Numbered from the stretch's first letter, positions 1 through 11,440 are shown. The stretch: 64,000 bases of DNA from Acephala macrosclerotiorum (GCA_014904845.1 MU119240.1:1-64000); one strand, 5' to 3'. Numbers and translations: made by a program. The notes: a model not told the origin generated them from the sequence alone.

Positions 1-86
1 TAAGTTATAAAAAGTGTAACTTTTGGTGTAAAATGGAGGGGTGGGCCGTGTTTGGTGGCCCCAGCTCTTACAATCGAGAAATCTCT

Positions 87-1870
87 CTAGCTTCCAGGAT
101 TTCGAGATACGCTCCTACTCTTCTTTAGAACAAGTGCTCCGAAAAGTGATAGAATCTCACCTGAAGCCTGCCATCTCTGGTCAAAGTCTCTCAGAGCTGC
201 TTTCATAACGATCAATCTCTGTACGGACTCCTGAGAACCCTCCTTTCGATGTATTCTCAGGATCGCGACGGCAACTTGATAAAGAAGAGTCGTCAAAAAC
301 GGTGATGCCTCTTTCACGCATGACTCGATTGGTCTTTGGTCGCTTGATTCCGGAATATCTTCGCGAGATCTTGCGACCATGTCCGCTGCTTCTTTAGCAC
401 GATTCTCATGACTGAAGATTACTGCCATATCGGTTTCTTTCAAGGTGTGTGCTTCATGCAGCATCAGAAGAGCACTAGATACGTGAGCTTTGACAAGTGC
501 CAGAACCGGAATGCTTACATGGAACACATGGCTACCTGATTCATGACATCAAGCCTTTTTCCATGGCCTTCAATCTGAACGACATTCTCTAGTGCCCGAA
601 GAGCTCGATCCAACAGGCGTGCTTCTTCATTATGCGCATCGTTGTGGAAGTCTTTGGCTTTGACATGCTGGAACACTCGTCCAAGGAGTTTTGTTGCTTC
701 TGCCGCCAGTAAAAATCGTCCAAGTTGGTCAATAGATTCTGGCGGATGGACGGAAAGGCATTCTGAAGGCATCACTCCTTCGTCCCAAGCGGCATCATCT
801 GCGGGAATGGTGGCATTTGAAGGTGGGTTTTCTGTCAGAAAATCTGCGTCTGGTGACCCAATGCCTCGAATGCTACATCCTTGTCAATATCTCGACGGAC
901 TTTAACTTCTGGCAAGCTGACCGCGAGACGTGTTGGAGGACTCCCAGGATTTCAAAAGGGATTGACGTACCGATCCAACATCACGATCGCCCACCAGACC
1001 CTATTTTGTTCTTCGGCATCTACCCAAGCAAATGGTTTCTTTGCCGAATGTGAATGACTCCAATCGATTCCTAGATCATGCCCGTATCGTACACAGGCTT
1101 CAATCGACACTGTAGCGGAAGGATATATGGCGTGGCCAAATTCATAAAGAGCAATCAGAATCCCTGCTTGCAAAACCCGGAGAGTCTTGAAACCTGCAAT
1201 CTCCAGGTCCAAGAAGAAATGTTTTGCAGCACAATAGCTTGGTGTCCGTGGATTTTGGCCCGCTGGGGTCCATTTCACCATGTCCATACATAAGATCAAG
1301 AGGGCGTAGTCAGCCCGCAGTTCTGCTTTCCCAAGAACTTTCTCATAGAAGCGTTTCTTCGAAATAATTGGCATCCAGGAATGTGCCGTAGCGAAATATT
1401 CCCTAGCTGTATTATTCCAGTCCGCCGCTTGGCCGATAAGCCTCAACACATCTGTTGGAATGGTTATGTTTGGCTCTGGAATCTCCACCTTGCAACTCTC
1501 GTATATTTCTCGATCTAGGTAGAATACTGTCGGGAAGCTCGAATCGGCTGGAGAAGTTCGAGGCTTCGAAAACACTACTGCGGACTGAGTTGGAGCCGTA
1601 TTACTCTGGGCCGCCGTGGCTATTGAAGATGGAGTAGGATATGGTCGGGAGCGAGGCCTCTGAGGTCGATCACCGCTGTTCGGGTATACACATGGTATCC
1701 CTCTCCTGCAAACTCATCAGTTCTTGTCCCTCTCCATCGCAGGCAATCAATGTCCTCCCCACTCACCCCAAACAATACGAGCATCCCGAGAGCTGTTTGT
1801 CGCATTTCCTCTTTCGAGAGTAGCATTTGATGCAGGCCGGTGCTGGCGGTCTCGGCGGTGACGAACGCAT
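87..1870 (-). CDS. Zn2Cys6 fungal transcription factor, four exons
   Basis: Nuclear DNA-binding regulator of the Gal4 type; its targets are unknown. My model has exons 1870-1767, 1705-971, 872-519 and 474-87 (introns 61, 98 and 44 bp, all GT-AG) and gives 526 residues with no remainder. The first exons encode the zinc cluster with Cys13, 16, 23, 30, 33 and 40 (ACIKC, RKRKCD, GCSYC, IPCVYP). Residues from about 90 match the fungal-specific regulatory domain (YLDREIYESCKVEIP, WMPIISKKRFYE, RVWWAIVMLDR, IPADDAAWDEG). An apparent in-frame TGA after LDRYVNPF lies inside the 98-bp intron (donor GTACGT, branch ATTGAC, acceptor TGTAG), so the gene looks intact. The next gene is divergent, starting at 2239, and may be a target, which is only a guess from position. 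Confidence 0.88.
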
Positions 1871-2238
1871 TGACTCAGTTCTAACTTATCGTATGTTCGT
1901 GCCTTTCGACAGCTCTGGCGGCCATGTAACCACTGACGAGATTTGGAAGAGGTTGAAGTTCGGCACCGCCAGAGCGCCGCTTTCACGGGCCGACCCCGCT
2001 TCTTTGAGGACCGCCCCAATTAAAAAGTAATACTCGACGACCTTGACTTGGAAGTTGCAATCTCATGTACGACATTGAGGCAACAAAACGGGAACGATGT
2101 TTACAAAGCAAGACTTATCTAGTGATGAGAGATTGCCTATTTATTCCTCCAAGTCCTTACTTTTTGTTCTTCTGTCTTCATCTCCAGAAACAGTTATTTT
2201 CAGCTCTGCATTTTCTCTCTCCTTACTTTCTGCTCAAG

Positions 2239-3157
2239 ATGTCACCCCACCTTTTCATTACAGGAGCTGCAGGCTACATAGGTGGCCAATTCCTGGAGAC
2301 TCTCCTCACCAAGCACCCAGAGTACCCCATCACCTGCATGGTCCGAACTTCGTCTCAAGTCGAGCAACTTACTACCAAATATCCCTCACTTCACTTCGTA
2401 CTTGGAGATCTTGACTCCACGGACCTTCTCACGGAGCAAAGTAAGCTCGCAGATGCTGTCATCCGTATGTCCTCTTCCTAAATCAGTGTCTAATACCTTC
2501 GCAGAAACAGCAGACTGCGACCACGTCAACAGCATCAAAGCCATACTCAGTGGCCTTTCTGACCGGACCCGCTCCAAGAAAGGAACATTCATCCAACTCT
2601 CCGGGGCAGCAAGCATCCTCGATATCTCAAACGGTTACGGACAAGCCTCCACCAAGATATGGGACGACATCAAGGACATCCACGACATCACGCACTTCCC
2701 CCACACTACCATTCACGCTGTGACAGACCAACTAGTCCTCAACGAAGGAAAGAAACTAGGTGTCAAGACAGCAATTTTGGAACCGCCAATGGTGTATGGG
2801 AAGAGTGATGGACTCAAGAAATTCAGCATGGGATTGCCGTGGATGGTTGACGCGTTTCAGAAGAGGGGAAAGGCATTCATGATTGGTGAGGGCAAGACAC
2901 TTGTCACTGCGATCCATGTCAAAGATCTCGCCGATGTCTTGGTATTGATGACCGAGGAAGCTGTCGCAGGTGGCGGGAAGATGTATTGGGGAGAGAATGG
3001 AATTTATTATGTTGAAGGTGGGGAGAACCAGTTCTGCGATGTTGTGGAGAGGGTTGTGAAAGAGATGCTTGGGAGGGGAATGCTTCCTGGCGATGAGATC
3101 GAGGAAATCACTGCTGAGCAGGCGATTGAGATTCATCCTTGGGGCGCAATAATGTGA
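2239..3157 (+). CDS. NAD(P)-binding epimerase/reductase-like protein, C-terminus cut by a TGA
   Basis: Probable cytosolic oxidoreductase of the extended or atypical short-chain dehydrogenase group (NAD-dependent epimerase/NmrA-like). Exons are 2239-2464 and 2505-3157, with a 40-bp GT-AG intron, giving 292 residues. The ATG at 2239 is followed directly by a Rossmann nucleotide-binding motif, FITGAAGYIGG; further SDR-like stretches are FIQLSGAAS, MVYGKSDG and AIHVKDLADV. After AIM the frame meets TGA at 3155-3157, but the same frame continues with GSNMRTRASRLKGLGWE to a stop at 3254-3256. In relatives this position reads like WGTNxRxxAxRxxxLGW, so the TGA probably replaces the Trp codon TGG. 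About 32 C-terminal residues would be lost, and whether the truncated protein works is unknown. Substrate cannot be told. Confidence 0.78.
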
Positions 3158-3256
3158 GGCTCGAATATGAGGACGCGAGCATCGAGGTTGAAGGGTCTTG
3201 GATGGGAAGCAAAGCAGGCCAGTGTCATTGATACTGTTGTTGAGTTATTCGACTGA

Positions 3257-4327
3257 GCAGTTTTATCAACCTTCCCGGCACATCTAGCGTTATCTGGAAT
3301 CGCTATGTCCATCACACTCTACATCGCAATCTCAAAGTCAGCCCTCCAGTTCCAAATAATTCAGAGAGCGAAGGGAAAAGTCCCAAGCTGCCACGGACAT
3401 TCAAATAGAGGGACATACGGTAAGAAATTTCCTTCACAAGCATGTCAAGCCGCTCCCTGTCCCGCCACTCTTCCACCACGCTCCTCCTCATCTCCAATTT
3501 CCGCTCCTTTGTCCGCTCTACTCAGGTACTACTCATCCTCGCTTCACCCTCTAATCAGGTTGCTCAGTCACGTTCCTGCTCTCCCTTCCAGCGACCAATC
3601 ATGATTTACTTAATTACTGTTCAGCTCTCCGTGCGAAAGTTGTTAACTTTGCACGATTGTGTTCGGGAGACCATGTCGGCTCCTAGGGAGTTCAAACAAT
3701 GCCCCGCCCCAAACACATCCTTCAGTCTCTTAAGGCGGATTCCTCCCTAAACTAGGGCGACCGTCGTCCTCTCCCAAAGAAAATGCACTTCTGCGGGTTT
3801 CTTACTTAATTCGTCTTCAGCGTTTCGTCTTGTATTTCCCCCAGATTACCTAACCACTTCAGAATCGAGTATGAGTAGGCTCTACCGCCTCCTCTTATTT
3901 TAAATAGGAAGCGGCGACTTTGTTCCACCCTATTAAAATTAAGCGAGGGAAGGACGGGTCGATTTACCCGCCTGCCGAGAGTCTATAATAAAGCAAATAA
4001 CAGAGTAAGCTGCGTGCCTCTATAGGAGCCAACATCTTCGATCGCTTTTCGATAGCGATCATTCTTGAAGCTGTGCAGGCGTAGCTAACCATTTAGAGGC
4101 TGCAGCCGGCAGTGAAGGGTTACGCAGCATATTAGCGAGCCCATGACAAGAAAGTGGGAGTACGCCCACCTTCCACCGGAATTCTGCCTAGAAGCATACC
4201 CAATGATCTTGAGCCACATCTAAGACAACTCCGTTGCTCGGGCGTTGATAACCCAAAGAGTCTTTCAAATATGCTGTGAGTACATCTTCAATAGCCTGAG
4301 TCTCTCCAAATCGGCATCAGCGTCAAG
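3257..4327 (+). other. No recognisable gene
   Basis: Short open frames occur (for example 3305-3604 and 3442-3750) but their translations are Ser- and Pro-rich, overlap each other in different frames and resemble no family I know. No tRNA or repeat was recognised. Confidence 0.5.
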
Positions 4328-4612
4328 ATGTGGCCTGTCTATGAAGCCTTGCCTCTAACCCCAAGCAGGGACGAAGTACGAGCCATCACTATCTTGCCCG
4401 AAGATGACAATCGCGGCAATCTTCAATGCAAGATAGAGACTGTATCCCTGGTCGACACAACTCCAGACTATCGCAACTTTCTTGCCGTTCATGCTCAAGA
4501 GACAAACCCAAGCGAGCGTCTATCGTCATGGTGCTCCCAATGACTCCAAACCGCGACATCTTAGAGGGAGAGATCGAAGCCCCAAAGCCCCCCCCCAAGA
4601 TGCCTTTGACGA
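4328..4612 (+). pseudogene. HET-domain gene relic (5' fragment)
   Basis: The frame from ATG 4328 reads like the N-terminal lead-in of a heterokaryon-incompatibility (HET) protein: YEALPLTPSRDEVRAITILP followed by a segment ending in TVSL. In intact proteins this precedes the block with ALSYxWG. Here the frame stops at 4541-4543. The continuing similarity is scattered over the other two frames (GAPNDSKP, then DILEGEIEA), which points to several small indels. Nothing HET-like follows a C-run near 4590-4597, where unrelated structured DNA begins. An intact HET gene lies about 5 kb away on the other strand. Fragment assignment is by motif memory only. Confidence 0.55.
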
Positions 4613-4862
4613 TAGTTAAAGGTTTCCAGCTAGGGGAAAAAAGTCCACGTAGAGTTTACGTAATAAAACGTGATATTTTTGAAAAAGTTAAATCGCGTTT
4701 TTGCGCCAAGAAACGCCAAGATGTGTCGCTTTTGGTGTTTAGCGCTCTCGTAGTTTAAAAAGCTTCCACTCCCACGTAGGGGGGTTGTAGGGGGGGAACG
4801 CCCCTACTCGCGCCGGCGGAGCCGGCGTGAATAAAAAATCCATATACTAAAAGATTTATATC
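4605..4862. repeat. Structured GC-rich patch with two hairpins, possible repeat remnant
   Basis: This patch differs in texture from its surroundings. GTAGGGG at 4787-4793 can pair with CCCCTAC at 4801-4807 over a 7-base loop, and CGCCGG at 4811-4816 can pair with CCGGCG at 4822-4827 over a 5-base loop. It follows directly on the broken HET relic. It could be the end of a small mobile element, but I see no terminal repeats or target duplication. Confidence 0.35.
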
Positions 4863-6626
4863 ATTTCAAGTCATCAAAGGCAGGGCATGGCGCGAGGTAC
4901 GAGGGACATCCCACTATTCTAAAATTAGCGATACTAATTGTTCCATTATCTGAGGTAACGTGATCTTTCGTATCGGAGGTACTTTATCCCAGGAAAGCCT
5001 TACTCCTTTCGTATTCCGGCCTGAGTGCTCGAGGCAAATATTCACACCTCCAAAACTCTCGTCGCAAGACGACCTCGACCCTTCCTCACCACAACCTGGC
5101 ACGACGAACCGACGCCGAATTAGGATCGTGGAAGTAGAGCAGGCGGCTAAGGTATGGCGACGTTACCTCATACTAGTCAACGACTAATGGAGAAGTTCAT
5201 GCACACGAGAGACCGCAAGAAATACTCAGCCACGATTGTACGGACATTTCCCCTTGTGCCTTACTTCGTTAACTAACCTGTTCAGTTGCAGCTTCTATAT
5301 TCGAGGAGGAGAGTGGTTCGGAAGGCCTGAGCCACTACACGATCGTCAGTAGACAGTGCCAACCTTTGAACACGATTGAAATTGAATCCCCAAAATCGCA
5401 AATATTGTCGCCTAACGCATCATTTATTAATCTGAGCTCGAAATGGAGAATTGGGCTTCTCCGAACCGGAAGAACTATATTGTGCTAGCCTGTATTACCT
5501 GCGAGGGCGTCATTCTACTCACAAGAAAAGAGATTTTGGGAGGGGAGGAGACTGAAGCTCCAACTATCAACCTCTTTGTACCTACGGTCTGCTCATCATG
5601 CGAAGAGGGTAAAGAGGTGTTGGGTCTCTTCGGAAGCAGTAACAGAGTATCTGCCAAGGCCGTGTGGACATCGCTCTCGATAAGTTATGGTATGATTCGG
5701 ACGTGGCAGCCTTTTTTGGCAATGAAGGATTTCCTGAAAGGGGAGCTGTCTGTGCCAACGACGAAAGTGAACCTGGCGCAACGCGATGAGGTTAAACGCA
5801 TGGTTGGGTCTGGTTATATGGTCCAAAGTGTGGTGTTGGATCATAATACAGTGCAAGCGCATCCATATCTCCAGTGCGGGTTCTTCTAGCTGGGGAGTTA
5901 TTGGGATGGACAGTGCGATTATCTACCATTTGCAGATATCTAAGTCTTTACTCAAGCGTGCTGGCCTTGCCCATGGATCGTGATGTGTATTGTGGCAGGG
6001 CTATACGTTTCTTTCTTAGAATCCTTCTTTGTATTAACTAGTTTCGAGGGTAGTGCTAGTCACGTGCCTTCCAATATATAAAGAGCTCTTTGGTCATTAT
6101 AAACAATCAAGCATCCTTCTACCCACTTTATTCACAGGCTAATTTATATAATTATTGCGTTTTAACGATTATCGCATTAGTCCAGCCTACTAGTTAGGAC
6201 GAAGTAACCTACAGTTGGGCCCTTTCTCTTGGAAAACCATTGCCCTTCTACAATACGCACACTAGCGCTCCTGCTGTGGATGATAAAGCTAGTAATTTTC
6301 CATTCCTTATTAAAATGTTGATGCTCTACAATCCCCATAGTAGGTACGAGAAAGAAGATTGCAATATTTTCGAACCTGCTATCATATGTGGCAAGAGCTG
6401 ATTAGTCGAACAGCAAGGAAGACAGGCGCTGCCTTGCCTCTGCACCGTCCCACTCAACCAAAACCCGTTTCTTCGATTCTTCCATCTTCGTTTGTACCAG
6501 CGGCTCCATCGCTGCTCGTTCCTCTTCACTCAAAAGATGCACCCTCACCTCCATAGTTCTTCCGTGGGAACATCTTCTCCCCGCTCACCGAAGAATCTTT
6601 CGTCCAGGTACTTCCAGTAGATGGTA
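4863..6626. other. No recognisable gene
   Basis: One open frame of 148 codons (5443-5889, plus) starts with ATG and has a cysteine-containing, moderately hydrophobic product, but it shows no domain, signal peptide or clear intron, and I would not call it a gene without transcripts. A TATA-like TATATAAA lies near 6075. Nothing else was recognised. Confidence 0.45.
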
Positions 6627-7888
6627 TCAAACGCCCCAGCTCCTTCTAGCGGCATAGTTGAGCCAGAAGCGGCCCGTCTCCCAGCTCTCTCGCATGTACG
6701 CCGAGAGCAGCAAAAGACCGGGACTCATATCTTTTTCTACCTCTTCCATCGCCGAAAGCCAGGTCTTTAGCCGTCTTTCGTAGAGGCTTGTCCAATTCTC
6801 AATGCCATTATCCCACATCTCGGGCACGTCTAGTAGTAGCCACCATGGCGAGTCTAAGATAAACTGCGTTGGCCCAGCGTAGGCGAATTCCCAGTCGATA
6901 GCCCCAAGAACCTGGTCATTCTCATCAACAATAACGTTGAACGGCCTAAAATCATCGGACCAGAGGCGGAAAGAGCCCGAACCGTCCGGCACCGTCAACG
7001 TCGCACGAGCGTCCTTAAAGCGGGCAGACCAGTCATCTTCAGTAAACCCAAACTTTAATAGTCGGCCTTGTTTAGCCAATTTGCGAAACAGTTGACGAGC
7101 GACATATTTGGTCCTGCAATCATCCTCTGACGATATCATGTCGTTATGCTGGAAGAGGAGTGTTGCTATTTGCATTTCGGCCAACACCGTGTACCACTCG
7201 TCGGCGGTCTGATACGTGGTGCCTTCTATGGAAAGATTGATTTGGGGATGTTGGAAAGTTGGACCATGTTGGTCATATTAAGAGTGATGGGTCGTCCCAT
7301 TACATGGTAGGATCCCGGGCTTGTCTCGACGAGAGCTCCGATGCGGGGAAAAGCAGGTTGTGCAAGCTGCAGCACACACCGTGCCATCCTAACATACAGG
7401 CTCTTGAGTTTGCTTTCAGAAACGTCAGGATTCAAGACAGGCGTCTCATTAGGATCCTCGCGGGGAGTCTCCAGAGCCTGGCCCATGCCTCGTCGGGACC
7501 CGAGGTCTTGAATAATCATGAACGGCCCGATGTCGGAATCAATACCACTGTAGAAGACTTTTGGAACCGGGAGATGAGTATGTTGGCTGATGTACGCTGT
7601 CGTTGCGGCTTCTGCAAGTGTTTTCTCTGCAGGAAACACGGCCTGGTTGGGGCAGGGGAGGCGAACGAGAACATTAGCAGAGGAGCCTTCGATTCGAATG
7701 GGATATAGCACGTTAAAACCGCCGATAATAAATGGGGTAACCAAGCTTACGGGTTTTCCGAACATCCTCTCGGCAAAAGATTCAATTTTGCGACACGTAG
7801 ATGACAATCGGACTTGCTTCATCGCTTCCTCCCAGAGCTCATCGCTCCGGTCCCATGCAAGGTTATCAGGGTCTTGTCGAGCTGTCAT
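6627..7888 (-). pseudogene. APH/aminoglycoside-phosphotransferase-family kinase, one-base frameshift
   Basis: Fungal member of the phosphotransferase enzyme (APH/choline-kinase-like) fold; natural substrates of these fungal proteins are mostly unknown. The first frame (7888-7226, 220 codons) carries the N-lobe with FIIGGFNVLYPI, a nucleotide-binding Lys/Arg strand (VLVRLPCP) and FMIIQDLG. The second frame (from about 7225 to 6627) carries the catalytic loop LWSDDFRPFNVIVD and the metal site IDWEFAYAGP. The two overlap at 7226-7229, where CCATAGAAGG stops the first frame; adding one base there restores continuity into GTTYQTADEW and makes the span exactly 421 codons. No GT-AG intron with the right phase fits. 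It may be a real pseudogene or a consensus error. ATG 7888 follows a stretch without coding signal. Confidence 0.8.
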
Positions 7889-9185
7889 TCCGGATCGGAT
7901 ATGCTAAGGAATGCTTTGATAGACGAGACGGATAAGATGAAGGTAGAGGGAACGTCGAGGGGCTGAATTTAAAGGACGTAGTAAAGTGAGAGACACGACC
8001 GGCGATCCGATATTTGTGGTCTTACGAGCCTGGTGAGGTAAGTCTGAGTTTTTAGTTAATGATTTACATTAGTAGAACGCGTGAAATTATAGGGAACAAA
8101 CTGGAATCTAGGGATATAATTCGCCAACTCAAACTCACTGAAATTCAATTCCGAAATGGCGATTGAGGGGATAGTGTCGGCAAAAGCTATAGTACATAGC
8201 CTGGTTACGCGGACAGAATAGCAGTGCGCTATGATCATAGATATCCGGAGCTGGGTTTGTTGGTGATGAGAATGCAGAGTTGAGGAAAAAGGAATTTGCG
8301 AGGCGAGAGTTTACAATTGTTTCGAGTAACCACTATAAAAACGTACCCATTTATGCTGTCTAAGTGCATATGCACTCGCTAAAATAAGATTCCTCGTACT
8401 TTGATTAGCTTAAATTGAAAGTACGTAATATATACTTTTTATTAAATAATATTTTATATATTTAATTTAAAATACGTGTAAATTTTAATTATATTATTTT
8501 AAATAATTCGATTTTTTTTTTAAAAAAATAAATTATATAATTTATATTAAAAAATAAAATTATAAATAATAAATCAAAAAACGAAAATATAAAATAATTT
8601 TAATTTTAATACAAGCGATACAAGTTTTAATTCGATTTAATATTATATTTATAATATATAATATTAAATTATTTAAATTACGTAAAAAAAATATTTATAT
8701 TATAAATTAAAAAATTTAATTTTATAATTTTCGATTAATTAAACTATATATAATAGTTTTAACTTTTACGTTACAATTTTTATATATTAATATTAATACA
8801 AAGGAAACGGAGTTAATTTGTTCGAAGTGTGCTACGGTGGAAGGAAGGACTGGAGAAAGGAAAAGGGGAAGAACTATTGCGTTTTGAAGGCTACAATGTC
8901 GAATACGCTACGTATTAAGTTCGTGGGTGATCATGTTTTGATCGGTAAGGAGACGTCGTTATATGATATGCGAGTCATTATCGAGGTTGGGCATCTGACG
9001 CAAACATTAAGTTCTATATATCTGCATGGCTGACTGCTACTGACTATAAGGTTTGCAAAGTCGGGCTTTCTGGATTTTCATAACAAATTCCATAACATAC
9101 TTCAATAAATTCCACAATCCATTTCCCAACCAATCCACAACGGAATACCTCTTTACGTACCTTCGATACCTCAATAAACATAACT
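7889..9185. other. Gene-free stretch with an AT-rich block
   Basis: Bases about 8340-8815 are almost entirely A and T with many TA steps and no open frame; the sides are ordinary. This texture is what repeat-induced point mutation leaves in old repeats, but no terminal repeats or coding trace remain, so the origin is inference. Confidence 0.55.
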
Positions 9186-10841
9186 TCAATTAATAATTCC
9201 TTCGAAGCACTGCCAATTCAGAGACTCAACTGTAGCGTCACTCTTACTATATCGCTGCCATGTACAGACTCCAATTCGACGCAAATGGCGACCATTTCCA
9301 TCTTCTACCTCCCACAGCAAGATACCAACATATTGGAGATCTTCATAACCATAAGCAAACTGAGGTCGCCCCTTCACAGTTCCTAGCAGGAAAATATATA
9401 GCGAATCCTCTCCGAAAGCCCTGCATATGGCTGTGGCCTGCTTATGCGACCAATATCCCTCATTTCCGATGCTCACGTTCGGAGGGGTGTCATTGATATG
9501 CGTAGGTAAGTATTCATAGACAATATCTATTTCGTCCAGCACGGTTATTTCATTGTCTGGAGGCCAAAAGTCAAATTCTGCAGCCCAACGTTTCCAGAGG
9601 TGAAGAAGGGATTTGTAAGAGCAGATCCAGCCCTTCAATTCAGCTTGTCTCAATTGAGTCATTGAAATTTGACATTGGGATTTTGGTTCTGTGTACACCA
9701 TCAACGGCTTTGGGACTTTGGAGTACTGAGAAATCCTCCAGCTTCGGCCCGGCTCTGGATTCTTCGAATGTATAAACATCTGTGCAAGGATTGGTGACTG
9801 CTCATTCAACGCCTTCCCGAACTCGTCCTCGAGATCTGCAAGGGTAAATTCCTTGTTTGTAGGTGCGTCAGGGGCTGAACCACCGAGTCTCAAACCGTAA
9901 ATCTGCATAATGGCATATATGCGATCTAAGGGATGCTTTGTTTGGCGATACTGAGCGGCGCCGTATTGAACGTTCGGGTTGTTGGTGTAGAGAAAGTGAT
10001 ATCCAGTTTTTTCGAGGGTGAAAGAGAGTTCTTTCGAAGAATCTCTTGTAGGTTGATTCCACTTCGACCCTTTTGAAACTCGATTCAAGTCTTGGTAAAT
10101 GTTTTGGCATATGTTGATCAGAATTGTAAGGAACAAGTATCCCTCGTGATATCCAAGAGGGACGGGTTCCGTTTCTCGAGAAAGAATCATGGCATCATTT
10201 CTTAGAATCGACTCCTGCAAGGTCCACAGAGAGGAAAACCAAGGGTCACTGAAAAGAACGCTAAAAGCCTGAGATAGTGAGATTATACTTTCTGGCAAGG
10301 TCTCCTTGGTTTCTAGCTGCTGACCGTGTGCATGAACTCCCAAGTCGCCGGAACTTTGAACGATCTGGTTGAGACATTTCTCCAAAACATTGGTTTCCAG
10401 CCGACTTAGCCAGACATATACACGACGCGCACGCTGGAAAATTCCAACTTGTCTGCCGATCTCGTGCAACTTTTCGGCATTGTTCTTCTGGTCAATGCAG
10501 GCGATATCGATCCATACGAAGTTGATTTGGTGGCCTTCGTACTTCTGTTTGCCGATAAATTCTATGATCCTGCGAAAGTCCTCCACCAGGAAATGCTCTG
10601 GTTTCACTCGAGGTATGTCCCACGAGCAACCCTTGATATCGAGTGCTTCTCCCTGTTCTCCATACGTTGCCTTCCAGCGGCCCCAAGTATAGGTTATGAT
10701 GCCGTAGTCGGGCTCCCTTTCGCCTTTGTATGTGTTTCCTTCCTCGCGCGGAAATGACGTCATACTGGGAATATATAGAAGTCTTCGAGGCCATTCTGAT
10801 GGAACGTGCGACCACCATGTACTGGTAACGCTCTCTGCTGA
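9186..10841 (-). CDS. HET-domain protein
   Basis: Protein of the heterokaryon-incompatibility family, which in fungi triggers cell death when unlike hyphae fuse; the specific role here is unknown. The HET domain occupies roughly residues 30-190, with YGIITYTWGRW, FVWIDIACIDQKN and EIGRQVGIFQRARRVYVWLS in the expected order. The remaining C-terminal half has no recognised domain. An ATG at 10763 opens a 525-codon frame, but the same frame continues upstream as WWSHVPSEWPRRLLYIPSM, typical of HET proteins. I therefore extend it to 10841, where an acceptor (TTAACAG) follows a possible 53-bp intron whose donor would directly abut ATG 10897-10895. That initial mini-exon is uncertain. No disabling change was seen. 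Confidence 0.85.
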   Translation of the reverse strand, partial: SAESVTSTWWSHVPSEWPRRLLYIPSMTSFPREEGNTYKGEREPDYGIITYTWGRWKATYGEQGEALDIKGCSWDIPRVKPEHFLVEDFRRIIEFIGKQKYEGHQINFVWIDIACIDQKNNAEKLHEIGRQVGIFQRARRVYVWLSRLETNVLEKCLNQIVQSSGDLGVHAHGQQLETKETLPESIISLSQAFSVLFSDPWFSSLWTLQESILRNDAMILSRETEPVPLGYHEGYLFLTILINICQNIYQDLNRVSKGSKWNQPTRDSSKELSFTLEKTGYHFLYTNNPNVQYGAAQYRQTKHPLDRIYAIMQIYGLRLGGSAPDAPTNKEFTLADLEDEFGKALNEQSPILAQMFIHSKNPEPGRSWRISQYSKVPKPLMVYTEPKSQCQISMTQLRQAELKGWICSYKSLLHLWKRWAAEFDFWPPDNEITVLDEIDIVYEYLPTHINDTPPNVSIGNEGYWSHKQATAICRAFGEDSLYIFLLGTVKGRPQFAYGYEDLQYVGILLWEVEDGNGRHLRRIGVCTWQRYSKSDATVESLNWQCFEGIIN

Positions 10842-11149
10842 CTGTTAAAAAAGGATCAGCGATGATATTCGTTTTTAGTTTAGTAGATACCAACCATGAT
10901 GCTATCGATTTTAATAGTTATGTTTCGGCTATACTTGCAACCACACACTTGACAATACTTAGAGCGAACTGTGCAATCTGATTTGGATGTATAGCAGTCT
11001 CGATGCTAGTATAGACCCAGGTACTGCGGCTTGAAAGGTGCTGAGGTTCTGTATAACATGATATGATAAGTGCAAATAAGCAAAGAAATTGCAGTAGGCC
11101 CGATTCGGCCTTGAGTATGGCAAGCTATATAGTCAAAGTGCGTTACTTT

Positions 11150-11440
11150 ACCAAAATCGTAAAATCGCGAAATTATAAAAATATTATAATATCGTATATT
11201 ATTATAAGTATATCGTAACGACGTTTTTTTAAAAGATTTTAAAAATATAATAAATAATTATAATATATTTAATAATATATTTAAATTTTAAAATTTTAAA
11301 AATTATATAATTATATTTAGCGATTATACGATTATATAATTGTACGATTGTAATAAGGTAACGTACTTCGATTATATAACTTGTTATATTTGAGGCTGAA
11401 TATTAAGGCTGAATATTAAGGTTGAATATTGAGGTTAATA
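11150..11440. repeat. AT-rich block ending in a 13-bp tandem repeat
   Basis: Nearly pure A/T DNA without open frames, probably an eroded repeat. Its right end carries four head-to-tail copies of a 13-base unit, AGGCTGAATATTA: 11393-11405, 11406-11418 (identical), 11419-11431 (two changes) and a shorter fourth copy from 11432. The array ends about 80 bases before the likely start codon of the next gene. Confidence 0.7.

Noticed and set aside
952..970. In-frame TGA in the Zn2Cys6 regulator, suggesting a pseudogene
   Set aside because: A 98-bp GT-AG intron (873-970) removes it and restores GSPDADFL; with the other introns the total is exactly 527 codons.
3155..3256. Programmed readthrough of the SDR TGA to add a peroxisomal signal, as known for some fungal glycolytic enzymes
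   Set aside because: The context is TGA GGC rather than TGA CTA, and the extension ends in ELFD, not a PTS1 tripeptide.
8340..8815. AT-rich block as a centromere or replication origin
   Set aside because: Only about 0.5 kb, similar blocks recur in the window; eroded repeat is simpler.
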